A stretch of DNA of 60,372 nucleotides from Desulfobacteraceae bacterium (GCA_016783065.1 JADHXI010000003.1:1-60372); one strand, 5' to 3'. Shown: positions 42,663 to 51,710, numbered from the stretch's first letter. Notes: generated from the sequence alone by a model not told the origin. Numbers and translations: made by a program.

Positions 42663-43967
42663 ATGAAAAAGGAAGACACCACCTATCAAAAGGCAATCAC
42701 ATATCTCTATGGCCTCCAAAAGTATGGGATCAAATTCGGGTTATCCAAGACCACCAATTTGCTCAAGGCATTTGGAGATCCTCACAAAGGGCAAAAATAT
42801 ATTCACATTGCGGGGACAAACGGCAAGGGTTCTGTGGCCGCCTTTGTGGCCTCTATTCTGAGGGAATCCGGCCTTGGGAAGGTGGGATTCTATTCTTCCC
42901 CTCACCTGGTCCGGTTTACAGAACGTTTCCAGATCAATGACAGGGAAATGACTCACGAAGAGGCCGTTACCCTCATAGAGGAATTGACGAATGTCTTTAC
43001 ACCTGGCGAACCCCCCACCTTTTTTGAGACAACAACCGCCATGGCCTTGCTGTATTTTGCCAGGCAACATACGGACATTGCCATCATGGAGGTGGGGATG
43101 GGGGGACGTCTGGATGCCACCAATCTAATTACCCCCCTGGTTTCCATGATAACAAACATATCCCTGGAACATCAGGTTTACCTTGGGTCCCGGCTGTTGG
43201 ACATCGCCGGCGAAAAGGCCGGAATCATCAAGGAGGGGGTTGATGTTGTAACGGGGGTCAAGCAGCCTTCTGTTATCAAGCTCCTGGAATCCAAGTGCGC
43301 GGAGAAGGGAGCCCCCCTGTGGCGGCTGGGGAGGGACATCCACCACCGCACCACGCCCTCAGGGCTCCATTACTATGGCACAATTCACAGGCTTAACAGG
43401 CTCCAACCGGGACTCAAAGGGAGGTTTCAGTTCCGCAATGCCGCCTTGGCAGTCGCCCTTGTGGAACGGCTCGAAGAAAAGGGCTTCAAGATTTCGGATG
43501 GGAATATCCGGACAGGCTTGAACAGGGCTGTATGGCCCGGCAGAATGCAGGTAGTGGCCCGGGAACCCACCATTATACTGGATGGAGGCCATAACCCCGG
43601 GGCCATCAGGGCACTGGCCGACGCCATAAGAACTGACTTCAGATACAGAAAAATGATACTCGTAATCGGTATCATGGAAGACAAAGAGATCGATCAAATG
43701 CTCAGGGCAATCGTACCGTTATCTGACTATGTGATCTACACAAGGCCCGTATATTCCAGGGCAGCCTCCCCTGAAAAACTGATGGCCGAGGCGACATCCC
43801 TGGGGCGGGACGGGGAAGCGGTACCATTCCTAACCGGCGCCCTGGATAGGGCCAGGGAAATTGCTGATCCACGTGACCTGATTGTTGTTTGTGGCTCGCT
43901 TTTTACGGTCGGGGAGGCCATGACCTATTTTGAACCTGAAACCTACAGACCAGACGTTTTGAACTGA
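42663..43967 (+). CDS. folC: Folylpolyglutamate / dihydrofolate synthase
   Basis: Adds glutamate to folates, and probably makes dihydrofolate from dihydropteroate. 434 residues from ATG 42663, chosen because family members start just before YQKAITYLYGLQKYGIKFGL; an upstream TTG-initiated extension is rejected although the chosen ATG lacks a clear SD. Mur-ligase ATP motif IAGTNGKGSVAAF (49-61), then YSSPHLVRFTERFQIN, MEVGMGGRLDATN, ISLEHQ and GLNRAVWPGRMQV with DGGHNPGA. Next gene on the strand is lptD, a common pairing in Desulfobacterota. Confidence 0.92.
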   Translation: MKKEDTTYQKAITYLYGLQKYGIKFGLSKTTNLLKAFGDPHKGQKYIHIAGTNGKGSVAAFVASILRESGLGKVGFYSSPHLVRFTERFQINDREMTHEEAVTLIEELTNVFTPGEPPTFFETTTAMALLYFARQHTDIAIMEVGMGGRLDATNLITPLVSMITNISLEHQVYLGSRLLDIAGEKAGIIKEGVDVVTGVKQPSVIKLLESKCAEKGAPLWRLGRDIHHRTTPSGLHYYGTIHRLNRLQPGLKGRFQFRNAALAVALVERLEEKGFKISDGNIRTGLNRAVWPGRMQVVAREPTIILDGGHNPGAIRALADAIRTDFRYRKMILVIGIMEDKEIDQMLRAIVPLSDYVIYTRPVYSRAASPEKLMAEATSLGRDGEAVPFLTGALDRAREIADPRDLIVVCGSLFTVGEAMTYFEPETYRPDVLN

Positions 43968-44019
43968 ACTTTTGTAACCAGCGATCTGTTTCTCAGAGTC
44001 CATCATCCGCGATTGAATA

Positions 44020-44097
44020 TTGATGATTGAAAAACGATAAACGATAAACAATAAATGATAAAGGATAGATGAAAAACGATAAATGATAAATGCCCAA
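44020..44097 (+). repeat. AT-rich degenerate tandem repeat before lptD
   Basis: Several imperfect copies of a 7-10 base unit of the form ATAAACG/ATAAATG, often preceded by AAAACG, run up to the annotated lptD ATG. The copies differ by single bases. The tract contains several ATG triplets, so it complicates start choice. Its origin may be slippage; it could also be an AT-rich upstream promoter element. Confidence 0.6.
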
Positions 44098-46402
44098 TGA
44101 TCCCCGATTAACTTGCATCTTGCGGAGAAGTTACAAACAAAGACTTTTCAGCGCTTCCGGGAGGAATCAGGCCATCAACACGAGAAACCCGTCAATTTTC
44201 ACGACCATATTTCTGGTCATTGCCTTAATGTTGGTTTTTGGCCCCGGCGTCTCCTCTGCCACTGGCATCCTTTCAAAAGGAAATCTACTTGATGACAAGA
44301 GGACCCCTTGGAAGATTACTGCCAAGACCCTGAGTTATGATGAGAGCAAAGGGGTCTATGTGGCGGAGGGGGATGTCGTGATCTCAAAGGAGGGTCAGTT
44401 TTTATACGCCCAAAAGGCCCGCTATAATATGAAGACTGGCATTGCCAGGGTGTCAGGAAATATACGCCTTGAAACGGGTGCGGACATCGTAACCGGTGAA
44501 CGCGGCTTTTTTGACCTCAGGACAAAGACGGGCGAGATCATAGACGGGTCCCTTTTTCTAAGAGAAAACAACTTCCGTCTCAGCGGAAAAGTCCTCAAGA
44601 AAATAGCGGAAAATACATATGTTGTGGAGGACTGCGCTGTCACCACCTGTGATGGACCCAACCCGGACTGGACCATTACCGGCTCAGAGGTCAAAGTGAC
44701 GGTTGAGGGCTACGGAACGGTAAAGCACTCGGCTTTCAGGATACGCGGGCTCCCCGTCTTATATATGCCCTATATGATATTCCCGGCCAAGGTTAAACGG
44801 CAGACCGGCCTCCTCCCCCCTAGGATGGGGTACTCAACCCTCAATGGCGGTGACTTTGAAATACCTTTTTTCTGGGCCATCTCTGATCAGGTCGATGCCA
44901 CCTTGTATGCACGCTATATGACCCAGCGAGGATACATGCAGGGAGCGGAGTTCCGATACCTTGCTGATGAATCTTCCAAGGGCGTTTTGCAGTTCGATAT
45001 CCTCTCTGACCGGAGGACGCCCAAAAACATGAAGGATGAGGAGCAACTCGAGATCAGTCCCTATCAACGGACCAACCGGACGCGCTATTGGCTGAGGGGA
45101 AGAGCGGACCAGAACTTGCTTCAGGGCCTGGTCGCACGCCTGGATGCCGATTTGGTCAGTGATCAGGACTATCTAAGGGAGTTTGAAGAAAAGCTCTTCG
45201 GCTTCCAGTCAAGGACAGATTTGGAGGATGAGTCGAAACGCCCCTTCGACGAAATGCGTTCCCCCACCAGGCGCTCCGCCCTAAGATTGAGTCATGATGG
45301 TGAAGTATATAGCCTCCAGGGACTGACCAGTTATTATCAAGACGTGGCAAATCCCAACAAGCAGGACAGTACTCCCGAACCCCTGGCAGGGCTCAATTTC
45401 GCACTCCTTTCCGAACAGGTGAAGCGACTCCCCATTTTTTATAACCTCAAATCAGATTACAACTACGTATGGCGAAAGGAGGGAAAGAAGGGGAACAATT
45501 TCTCTTTATCCCCGGAAGTGAATTTCCCTTTGTGGTTCGGCCCCTATGTGCAATTTCAGCCATCATTTCGATATCTCTATAACGCCCAATGGATCGATGA
45601 TTCCCAGGACAGCCGGGATCGTCAGTACGGGGGACTCTATGAGGCCAAGGCCAGGTTGGAGACCAATATCCAAAGAATCTTTGGTCTTGAGTGGGGAAAC
45701 GTAAAAAAACTGAGACACAAGTTTTCCCCGATCCTTAGCTACACTTTCCAGGGGGGCCAGGGAGACGAGGAGGACACCCCCCCCTGGTTTTCGCCCATAG
45801 ATAATGAGATAGGACCAGGTCAGACAAAAAACCAGGTATCCCTCTCGCTCGAAAACTTTTTGGATGCGCGTTCGGAGGATAAGAAAGGGAGGGTAACCTA
45901 TAGTCAATGGGTCTTCTTCAGACTGGTTCAAAGCTACGACATCCACGAGGAGAGGCAGGACAAGGTCTCAGGGACTAAAAAAAAGCCTTTTGACCCGTTG
46001 TTCGCTGAATTGATCGTAACGCCCTTTTCCGGTGTGGATCTGCGCGGGAATACAAGATGGGATCATTACGATCGTGACTTTCGCAATGCCACCCTATCCG
46101 GCCGTTTCTCCGTGCCCAGGTCCGGGGGGAGAAATGATATCTATAAGGTGGACTATATCTATAATAAAGACGGCAGCAGGGACTTGAGCCTTCGGCTCGA
46201 TCTGAATCTGATCTATGGATTCTCGGTGGGCGGTTCCCTAAAAAGGGATCTAAAAATCGGCCGTAACATCTCCACGAGCGGATGGGCGGGTTACCAGAGC
46301 CAGTGTTGGGGTGTGAAACTGGGTGTGGAAAAGGAGAACTGGAACACCAGTGTGATGGTGGTCTTCAAGCTCGTGGGCTTGGGAGAAACCGGTAACTGGT
46401 AA
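44090..46402 (+). CDS. lptD: LPS-assembly protein LptD
   Basis: Outer-membrane beta barrel that inserts lipopolysaccharide. 770 residues in the longest frame. A signal peptide (SIFTTIFLVIALMLVFG, cut after VSSA) starts near residue 35, then the LptA/OstA-like jellyroll (PWKITAKTLSYDESKGVYVA, GQFLYAQKARYNMKTG), a Cys pair (VEDCAVTTCDGPNPDW), and a long barrel rich in aromatic beta strands to the C-terminal GLGETGNW. The ATG at 44090 has no SD and lies in tandem repeats. A strong GGGAGGA 8 bases before an ATC at 44174 would place the start exactly at the signal peptide (see findings). Confidence 0.92.
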   Translation: MPNDPRLTCILRRSYKQRLFSASGRNQAINTRNPSIFTTIFLVIALMLVFGPGVSSATGILSKGNLLDDKRTPWKITAKTLSYDESKGVYVAEGDVVISKEGQFLYAQKARYNMKTGIARVSGNIRLETGADIVTGERGFFDLRTKTGEIIDGSLFLRENNFRLSGKVLKKIAENTYVVEDCAVTTCDGPNPDWTITGSEVKVTVEGYGTVKHSAFRIRGLPVLYMPYMIFPAKVKRQTGLLPPRMGYSTLNGGDFEIPFFWAISDQVDATLYARYMTQRGYMQGAEFRYLADESSKGVLQFDILSDRRTPKNMKDEEQLEISPYQRTNRTRYWLRGRADQNLLQGLVARLDADLVSDQDYLREFEEKLFGFQSRTDLEDESKRPFDEMRSPTRRSALRLSHDGEVYSLQGLTSYYQDVANPNKQDSTPEPLAGLNFALLSEQVKRLPIFYNLKSDYNYVWRKEGKKGNNFSLSPEVNFPLWFGPYVQFQPSFRYLYNAQWIDDSQDSRDRQYGGLYEAKARLETNIQRIFGLEWGNVKKLRHKFSPILSYTFQGGQGDEEDTPPWFSPIDNEIGPGQTKNQVSLSLENFLDARSEDKKGRVTYSQWVFFRLVQSYDIHEERQDKVSGTKKKPFDPLFAELIVTPFSGVDLRGNTRWDHYDRDFRNATLSGRFSVPRSGGRNDIYKVDYIYNKDGSRDLSLRLDLNLIYGFSVGGSLKRDLKIGRNISTSGWAGYQSQCWGVKLGVEKENWNTSVMVVFKLVGLGETGNW

Positions 46403-46582
46403 AGGCAGAAGATCTCAAGCCCTGAAAACACTGACACTCTCCGAGGCGTAGGTTCTACCCTCCGGCCCGGAAGCCTCTCCGAGCCGGAGGCCCGACAGCT
46501 GTCGAAGACCCGGCCCAAAGCGTGGAAACCTTTTTGCTAATGAATCGAACGGGTCAACTTCATCTTGTGGAGAAGTTGCAAT
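46403..46582. repeat. REP-like and element remnants between lptD and the DUF368 gene
   Basis: Convergent intergenic region of 180 bp. CCTCCGGC (46459-46466) pairs perfectly with GCCGGAGG (46483-46490) around CCGGAAGCCTCTCCGA, much like the modules nested in the family-1 and family-2 elements. Further on, AACTTCATCTTGTGGAGAAG (46556-46575) closely matches 44110-44130 on the other side of lptD. It appears to be a patchwork of element fragments; hairpins here may also terminate lptD. Confidence 0.6.
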
Positions 46583-47518
46583 CTAAGACTTTACCATACG
46601 GTCCAAAAAAAACACGGCCAAGAAACCAAGCGCTATCAGGGACAAGGCAGAAAGAACATCCACGCTCCATTGTGTGGGCAGGACATTTGCCTGAACAATT
46701 GCGACCACTTTTCCGTGGCTGGCCACTAGACTCTCCACTGTTTCCTTCCAGGGCCACACCTTTCTCAGAGACCCCAGCATGAAACCGGTCAGGACGGCCA
46801 CCATAAGATCGTGGCAATTTCTCAACAGCCATCCCAGAAGGCGGGAAAACGCGGCGATGCCCACAACCGCCCCAGCCGCTACTGTGGCCAAGACGAGAAA
46901 GTCCCGGTTATTGACCGCCTCAAGCACAAATTGATATTTGCCCAGGAGCACCAGGATAAAGGCCCCGGAGATGCCGGGAAGGATCATGGCGCAGATGGCG
47001 ATGGCCCCGGAGAGGAAAAGAAACCACGAGCTGTCAGGTGTGGACACGGGCACCAGACCCACGAGAATGTAGGTCCCCACCATTCCACCCGAAAGACCCA
47101 TCCATGTGGAGAGTCGCCACCGCTCAACACGTCGGCTCACACTGAAGGCGGAGGCGAGGATCAGCCCCAGGAAAAATGACCATATGAGAACGGGTCTGTT
47201 ATGGAGGAGCCAGGAAAGGGCCCTGGCCAGTGTAAAGATGGCCGTGAGGATTCCCATGCCCAGGGCCAGAAGAAACTTCCAGGAAATACGATCCAGCAAG
47301 TCCCGCAATCTTAGGGTCAAGAGGAGTTGGATACTCTTCAGATCAAAGGACCTTATGGCATCGATCAACTCTTCATAGATACCAAGGATAAAAGCCATGG
47401 TCCCCCCGGAGACCCCAGGAACCACATCAGATGTCCCCATGCAAAAGCCTTTGGTGGTCAGAATCAGGTATCCCCAAAGGGATCTGCTACTGGATCTGTC
47501 GTTTTCACTCGCGTTCAC
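46583..47518 (-). CDS. popT: DUF368 membrane protein; undecaprenyl-phosphate transporter (PopT-type)
   Basis: About 311 residues from a GTG start at 47518 with GGGGAG seven bases upstream; an ATG at 47557 is less likely. About eight to nine membrane helices. The signature GFCMGTSDVVPGVSGGTMAF opens the domain and ISGAFILVLLGKYQFVLEAV recurs in the second half, giving the DUF368 internal repeat. Family members (PopT) recycle undecaprenyl phosphate across the inner membrane for cell-wall and O-antigen synthesis. It converges with lptD; no operon partner is apparent except the GlcD-like gene upstream (46 bp). Confidence 0.85.
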   Translation of the reverse strand: MNASENDRSSSRSLWGYLILTTKGFCMGTSDVVPGVSGGTMAFILGIYEELIDAIRSFDLKSIQLLLTLRLRDLLDRISWKFLLALGMGILTAIFTLARALSWLLHNRPVLIWSFFLGLILASAFSVSRRVERWRLSTWMGLSGGMVGTYILVGLVPVSTPDSSWFLFLSGAIAICAMILPGISGAFILVLLGKYQFVLEAVNNRDFLVLATVAAGAVVGIAAFSRLLGWLLRNCHDLMVAVLTGFMLGSLRKVWPWKETVESLVASHGKVVAIVQANVLPTQWSVDVLSALSLIALGFLAVFFLDRMVKS

Positions 47519-47564
47519 TGCTGTTCTCCCCTTTCTGGCCCATCTGCCTGAGTGCAACTGGGGC

Positions 47565-48941
47565 TCAGGAAAAGATCTTGCCGGGATTTAAGATCCCCTT
47601 CGGATCAAAGGCCGTCTTGATTCGGGACATCAATTGCAGCCCGGCCTGAGGGATTTCCAAGCCGAGATAGGGTGCCTTGGTAATGCCTACGCCATGTTCC
47701 CCGGTAATTGTACCACCCATCTGTAGGACTTTTCCAAATAAACCCCTTATCAATGTCTTGGCATTTTCTTCTTCCCTTGGATTCTCTTTGTCGAACATGA
47801 TATTTACATGGATATTACCGTCGCCTGCATGCCCGAAGGCGGCGATGGGGAGGCCATATTTTTCCCCGAGTTCATCCAGGTGGGCGGCCAGTTCGGCCAG
47901 CCGGCTCCTCGGGACAACAACATCCTCATTTATCTTGTGAGGTCTCAATTTGTAAAGGGAGGGTGAGACATTTCTACGGGCCTCCCAGAGTCTGTCCGCC
48001 TCTTCAACACCCGAGGCTGCTTCAAACGTAAGGGCTCCCCCACGGGCACAAACCTCCCTGATACTTCTAGCCTCTTTCTCCACAAGAAGTTCATCACCAT
48101 CCACCTCAATCAGCAGCATGGCCCCGGCGTCACGGGGGATGGAAAGGCCCATCTCCTCCCTGACGCAATCAAGGCACAGTCTGTCAATAAGCTCCAGGAT
48201 TGTGGGGACAATCTTGTTCTTGATGATACCGGACACCGTCTTCGCCGCCGATAGGATATCCGGGAACAGTGCGGCCATAGTCTTTCTGGCCGCAGGCCTT
48301 GGAATCAGGCGGAGAGTGATGCCCGTGATGACGGCAAGCGTGCCTTCTGAGCCTATCAAAAGGCGGGTCAGATCGTACCCTGCCACGCCTTTCATTGTTT
48401 CTACGCCGGTATTTATGATTTCTCCCGTAGGGATTACAACCGTCATGCCAAGGACATAGTCCCTTGTTACACCATATTTTACCGCCCTAAGTCCCCCCGC
48501 ACACTCGGCCACGTTTCCCCCGATGGTAGAGACATTCAAACTGGCAGGATCTGGCGGATAAAAGAGCCCAACCCTCTCCACCGCCTCTTGCAGGTGGGCC
48601 GTAATTACCCCGGGCTCCACCTTTGTAATGAAATTTTCCTCATCAATGACGAGGATACGGTCCAGGCGATTCATGGCCATCACCAGACCCCCTTTGACAG
48701 GGAGGGCCCCCCCGCTCATGCCGCTTCCCGCTCCTCTCGGGGTAACAGGGAAGCCTTCTTTTGATGCGAGGCGGAGGATCCTGGAAATTTCCCGGGGGGT
48801 TCCGGGAAATGCCACCGCGTCGGGCATAAATTCAAGCTTGGTGGCATCAGAGGCATACTCGGCCATAGAGCCTTTATCGGTTATCAGGTGTTCATGGCCG
48901 ACACTGTTTGATATTTTCTTGAGAACGGTTTGGGAGATCAT
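47565..48941 (-). CDS. glcD: FAD-linked oxidase, GlcD/lactate-dehydrogenase type
   Basis: 458 residues. FAD_binding_4 domain with FPGTPREISRILRLASKEGF, PRGAGSGMSGGALPV, YPPDPASLNVSTIGGNVAEC and AGGLRAVKYGVTRDYVLGM; C-terminal FAD-oxidase_C domain with AFGHAGDGNIHVNIMFD and GTITGEHGVGITKAPYL. Such enzymes oxidise D-lactate, glycolate or related 2-hydroxyacids, normally with an Fe-S partner (GlcF-like), which is not in the window. Its ATG overlaps the recR stop (ATGA), so it is translationally coupled to recR. Substrate not determined. Confidence 0.88.
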   Translation of the reverse strand: MISQTVLKKISNSVGHEHLITDKGSMAEYASDATKLEFMPDAVAFPGTPREISRILRLASKEGFPVTPRGAGSGMSGGALPVKGGLVMAMNRLDRILVIDEENFITKVEPGVITAHLQEAVERVGLFYPPDPASLNVSTIGGNVAECAGGLRAVKYGVTRDYVLGMTVVIPTGEIINTGVETMKGVAGYDLTRLLIGSEGTLAVITGITLRLIPRPAARKTMAALFPDILSAAKTVSGIIKNKIVPTILELIDRLCLDCVREEMGLSIPRDAGAMLLIEVDGDELLVEKEARSIREVCARGGALTFEAASGVEEADRLWEARRNVSPSLYKLRPHKINEDVVVPRSRLAELAAHLDELGEKYGLPIAAFGHAGDGNIHVNIMFDKENPREEENAKTLIRGLFGKVLQMGGTITGEHGVGITKAPYLGLEIPQAGLQLMSRIKTAFDPKGILNPGKIFS

Positions 48942-49549
48942 GGGCTAATGGGCACGCGGCTCTTGAGTGCGTGTTTGAGTGTCATACTATCCATGTATTT
49001 CACGTCCCCGCCCATAGGAACACCGAGGGCGATTCTGGTAATTTTGAGGTCCCCGGTTTTTTCCGAAGAGAGCTTGAACAGAAAAGAAGCAGTGGCCTCT
49101 CCCTCTGTGGTGGGATTGGTGGCGATAATGAGTTCCTTAATCCCCTCTCTGTCTATCCTGCTGAGGAGTTCCCCGATCTTTAGGTCTTCAGGGCCTATGC
49201 CATCTAAAGGAGAAAGGACTCCGTGAAGGACATGATATCTGCCTCGAAATATCCCGGATTCCTCTATGGCAAGTTGGTCCCCCGGTCCTTCAACCACACA
49301 GAGTGTCCCATCGGCGCGGCCTTCATCTCGACAGATGGGGCAGGGGTCATCATCGGTCAGGTTAAAACAAACAGAGCAGAACTTGATTCTCTTTTTGACC
49401 TCCAGGAGACTTTCGGCCAGGCTTTCAGCGAGTTCCCTGTTGCACCTGAGAACATGCAACGCAACCCGTGTCGCTGATTTTTGCCCGATACCCGGAAGTT
49501 TGGAAAACTGCCCTATCAATCTTTCAAGAGAGGGTGGATAGATTCCCAT
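48938..49549 (-). CDS. recR: Recombination protein RecR
   Basis: Recombinational repair with RecF/RecO. 203 residues, normal size. N-terminal HhH LIGQFSKLPGIGQKSATRVA, zinc site CSVCFNLTDDDPCPICRDEG (Cys58, 61, 70, 73), then the Toprim domain LCVVEGPGDQLAIEESGIFR and TNPTTEGEATASFL. Lies in the order dnaX-ybaB-recR on the minus strand, the arrangement common in bacteria, with glcD overlapping its end. Confidence 0.96.
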   Translation of the reverse strand: MGIYPPSLERLIGQFSKLPGIGQKSATRVALHVLRCNRELAESLAESLLEVKKRIKFCSVCFNLTDDDPCPICRDEGRADGTLCVVEGPGDQLAIEESGIFRGRYHVLHGVLSPLDGIGPEDLKIGELLSRIDREGIKELIIATNPTTEGEATASFLFKLSSEKTGDLKITRIALGVPMGGDVKYMDSMTLKHALKSRVPISP

Positions 49550-49580
49550 GGTTTTGACCTTATCGCTCCGGAATCAAGGC

Positions 49581-49910
49581 CTATAATAGTCCTGATAGAC
49601 CCGGGACATTGAGCCCCTTGGTCAATTTCCCCATTTCTTCATTCATCATTTCTTTTGCCCTCGTCAGGCCGTCATTGACAGCGGCCATAATGAGGTCTTG
49701 TAGCATTTCGGAGTCATCACGATCAATCACCTCCGGATCGATCTGAATAGAAAGCAACTCCTGTTTGCCATTGACAACAACGGTGACCATGCCGCCCCCA
49801 GCCGAGGCCTCCACGGTTTGATCAGCCAACTCTTCTTGCAGTTTGGCCATTTTTGACTGAAACTGTTGCGCCTGTTTCATAAGTTGGCCCATATTGGGTA
49901 TGCCCTTCAT
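49581..49910 (-). CDS. ybaB: Nucleoid-associated protein YbaB/EbfC
   Basis: 109 residues. MGQLMKQAQQFQSKMAKLQE coiled segment, then VEASAGGGMVTVVVNGKQEL and IDPEVIDRDDSEMLQDLIMA, the EbfC/YbaB fold that dimerises and binds DNA. Sits between dnaX and recR with about 30-50 bp spacing on both sides; that position is conserved widely and points to one transcript. Confidence 0.95.
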   Translation of the reverse strand: MKGIPNMGQLMKQAQQFQSKMAKLQEELADQTVEASAGGGMVTVVVNGKQELLSIQIDPEVIDRDDSEMLQDLIMAAVNDGLTRAKEMMNEEMGKLTKGLNVPGLSGLL

Positions 49911-49962
49911 TTGATTGCCTCCTTGTTAGTATCTATTGCTTTTTGATTAAGAGGACCCGTTT

Positions 49963-51573
49963 CTATGACAGGGGTCCTTTCTTTATTTCCCCCTGGAAGA
50001 CGTCCAAGATGTCCTGAATCGGTGGGGGAAGGTCTGAGTCCCTACTGGATGATCGCTTGTCTTGGGGCTGCTGGGGCCCTTTGACGATAATTTTTGGTCG
50101 AATATCCCTCTTGAAAAACTCCCTGCAATATTTGGCCAGCTGGTCATATCTTTCTGGGTCGTCAAAATAGGATGATGAGAAGGACTGATTCCCGCTGGCA
50201 ATCTCTATAGTCTTGTCTGTCAACTTCTCGAGCCGCCAATCCTTGAGAATGTTAGATAGGGCCTTACTTTTGGATGAAAGGAAGCTCAAGAACTCTTCCC
50301 AGCCCTCAGTAGGATCTGTCTTACCGCTCTCCTCGGCGGCAGTTCCCTTGACAGTTCCGTGGCTCCCTCGATCATCTTTCTGTGGAGGAATGTGGGTATT
50401 CATTTTTTTTTCGCCCGTGGGAAGGGCACCTGTGAGTCTCTTTTCCAGGGATTCAATCTTTCGCAGGACCTGATCAAAAGAGAGGAAGTCGCCAAGGTGG
50501 CACATCTTGATCATGATGGTCTCAAGGACCAGACGGGGATGGGAACTGTACCTTAGGTCCTGCTCCCGGTTGATAAGAAAATTGAGAAAGATCTGGAGCT
50601 TGTCCATACCTGCCTTTTCTGCCTGTCTTCTGGCCTCCTTCTCCTCGTCCTCAGTCATGGCAAACAGATGGTCTTTTGGGGCAATAAGCATGACCAGAAG
50701 ATTTCTAAATTGTTCCATAAGGGACCGATAAAACTCCTTGATGTCATATCCGTAATTGTAGATCCGCTCCACAATCTCAAGACACCTCTCGGCCGACCCT
50801 TCCATAATACTGCCCGAGGTTTCAAAGATAATATCCCTATCCATAATACCTAAGATCTCACCGATCTGTTTTTCTTCAACAGTGGTCCCGGTAAAAGAGA
50901 TTACCTGATCCAGCAGACCTTGGGCATCTCGCATGCTCCCGTCGGCCTCTCGGGCTATCATTACCAGTCCGGACCTGGTTATTTCAATCCCTTCTTCCCC
51001 TGTTATTTTCTCTAAATGGCCGATGATTTGAGCCAACGGTATCCTCTTGAAATCGAACCGCTGACATCTGGAGAGGATGGTTACGGGTACCTTATGGGAT
51101 TCGGTGGTAGCAAAAATGAATTTCACGTGTCCCGGAGGCTCTTCAAGGGTCTTGAGGAGGGCATTGAAGGCCGGGAGGGTCAGCATATGGACTTCGTCGA
51201 TAATGTAAACGCGATACTTACTCGACGCGGGCATATATTTGACATTTCCCCTGAGTTCTCTGATTTCATCGATGCCGCGATTGGATGCGCCGTCAATCTC
51301 CTGTACATCCATGGATGAGCCATCTGTAATTTCATGGCACGACCTGCATTTATCACATGGTATTCGTGGCTCTCCTGCCTCACAATTGATGGCCTTGGCC
51401 AAGATGCGGGCAACTGATGTCTTTCCAACACCTCTGGGTCCGCCAAAGAGATAGGCATGGGCCAGCCTTTCGTTCTTAATGGCGTTCATCAATGTTTGAG
51501 TAACGTGCTCTTGGCCAATGACGTCTTCAAAGACTTGGGGACGCCATTTCCTGGCTAAGACCTCATAAGGCAT
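49963..51573 (-). CDS. dnaX: DNA polymerase III gamma/tau subunit DnaX
   Basis: Clamp-loader ATPase. 536 residues in full (tau) form. Walker A GGPRGVGKTSVA (44-55), zinc-finger cysteines 64, 73, 76, 79 (CEAGEPRIPCDKCRSC), Walker B VYIIDEVHML, sensor 1 KFIFATTESHKVP, and the SRC motif SRCQRFDFKR. The lid and domain III continue to about residue 375; a variable C-terminal region with a tau-like alpha/beta end (KLTDKTIEIASGNQSFSSSY) follows. A run of nine A at codons 388-391 is a slippage site expected to give a short gamma form. tRNA-Ser lies just upstream. Confidence 0.95.
   Translation of the reverse strand: MPYEVLARKWRPQVFEDVIGQEHVTQTLMNAIKNERLAHAYLFGGPRGVGKTSVARILAKAINCEAGEPRIPCDKCRSCHEITDGSSMDVQEIDGASNRGIDEIRELRGNVKYMPASSKYRVYIIDEVHMLTLPAFNALLKTLEEPPGHVKFIFATTESHKVPVTILSRCQRFDFKRIPLAQIIGHLEKITGEEGIEITRSGLVMIAREADGSMRDAQGLLDQVISFTGTTVEEKQIGEILGIMDRDIIFETSGSIMEGSAERCLEIVERIYNYGYDIKEFYRSLMEQFRNLLVMLIAPKDHLFAMTEDEEKEARRQAEKAGMDKLQIFLNFLINREQDLRYSSHPRLVLETIMIKMCHLGDFLSFDQVLRKIESLEKRLTGALPTGEKKMNTHIPPQKDDRGSHGTVKGTAAEESGKTDPTEGWEEFLSFLSSKSKALSNILKDWRLEKLTDKTIEIASGNQSFSSSYFDDPERYDQLAKYCREFFKRDIRPKIIVKGPQQPQDKRSSSRDSDLPPPIQDILDVFQGEIKKGPLS
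50403..50411 (-). promoter_or_regulatory. A9 slippery run in dnaX (gamma/tau switch)
   Basis: On the minus strand the mRNA reads GGC GAA AAA AAA ATG AAT, with nine consecutive A. Losing one A gives GAA AAA AAA TGA, an immediate stop; gaining one A gives a frame that ends at TGA after about a dozen codons. Either shift therefore makes a protein of about 390-402 residues, the size of gamma. A homopolymeric A9 is the mechanism known in Thermus dnaX. Confidence 0.7.
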
Positions 51574-51616
51574 AATGGAATACTCTTCTAGGTTTCCATC
51601 CGTCTCTATAAAGGAA

Positions 51617-51710
51617 TGGCGGAGAGAGAGGGATTCGAACCCTCGGTACCACTATTAGTAGTACACGCGATTTCCAGTCGCGCTCCTTCGGCCAGCTCGG
51701 ACATCTCTCC
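51617..51710 (-). tRNA. tRNA-Ser, anticodon GGA
   Basis: 94 nt including an encoded CCA end. Acceptor stem GGAGAGA pairs with TCTCTCC; the anticodon arm CGCGA-CTGGAAA-TCGCG gives anticodon GGA (Ser, UCC/UCU). A long variable arm of class II type (GTACTACTAATAGTGGTAC) is present, and the T arm carries GGTTCGAAT. D-loop and length are typical. Located 43 bp upstream of dnaX on the same strand. Confidence 0.97.

Noticed and set aside
44018-44097. Tandem AT-rich units before lptD as a CRISPR-like array
   Set aside because: Units are 7-10 bases, degenerate and without spacers; no cas gene is in the window.
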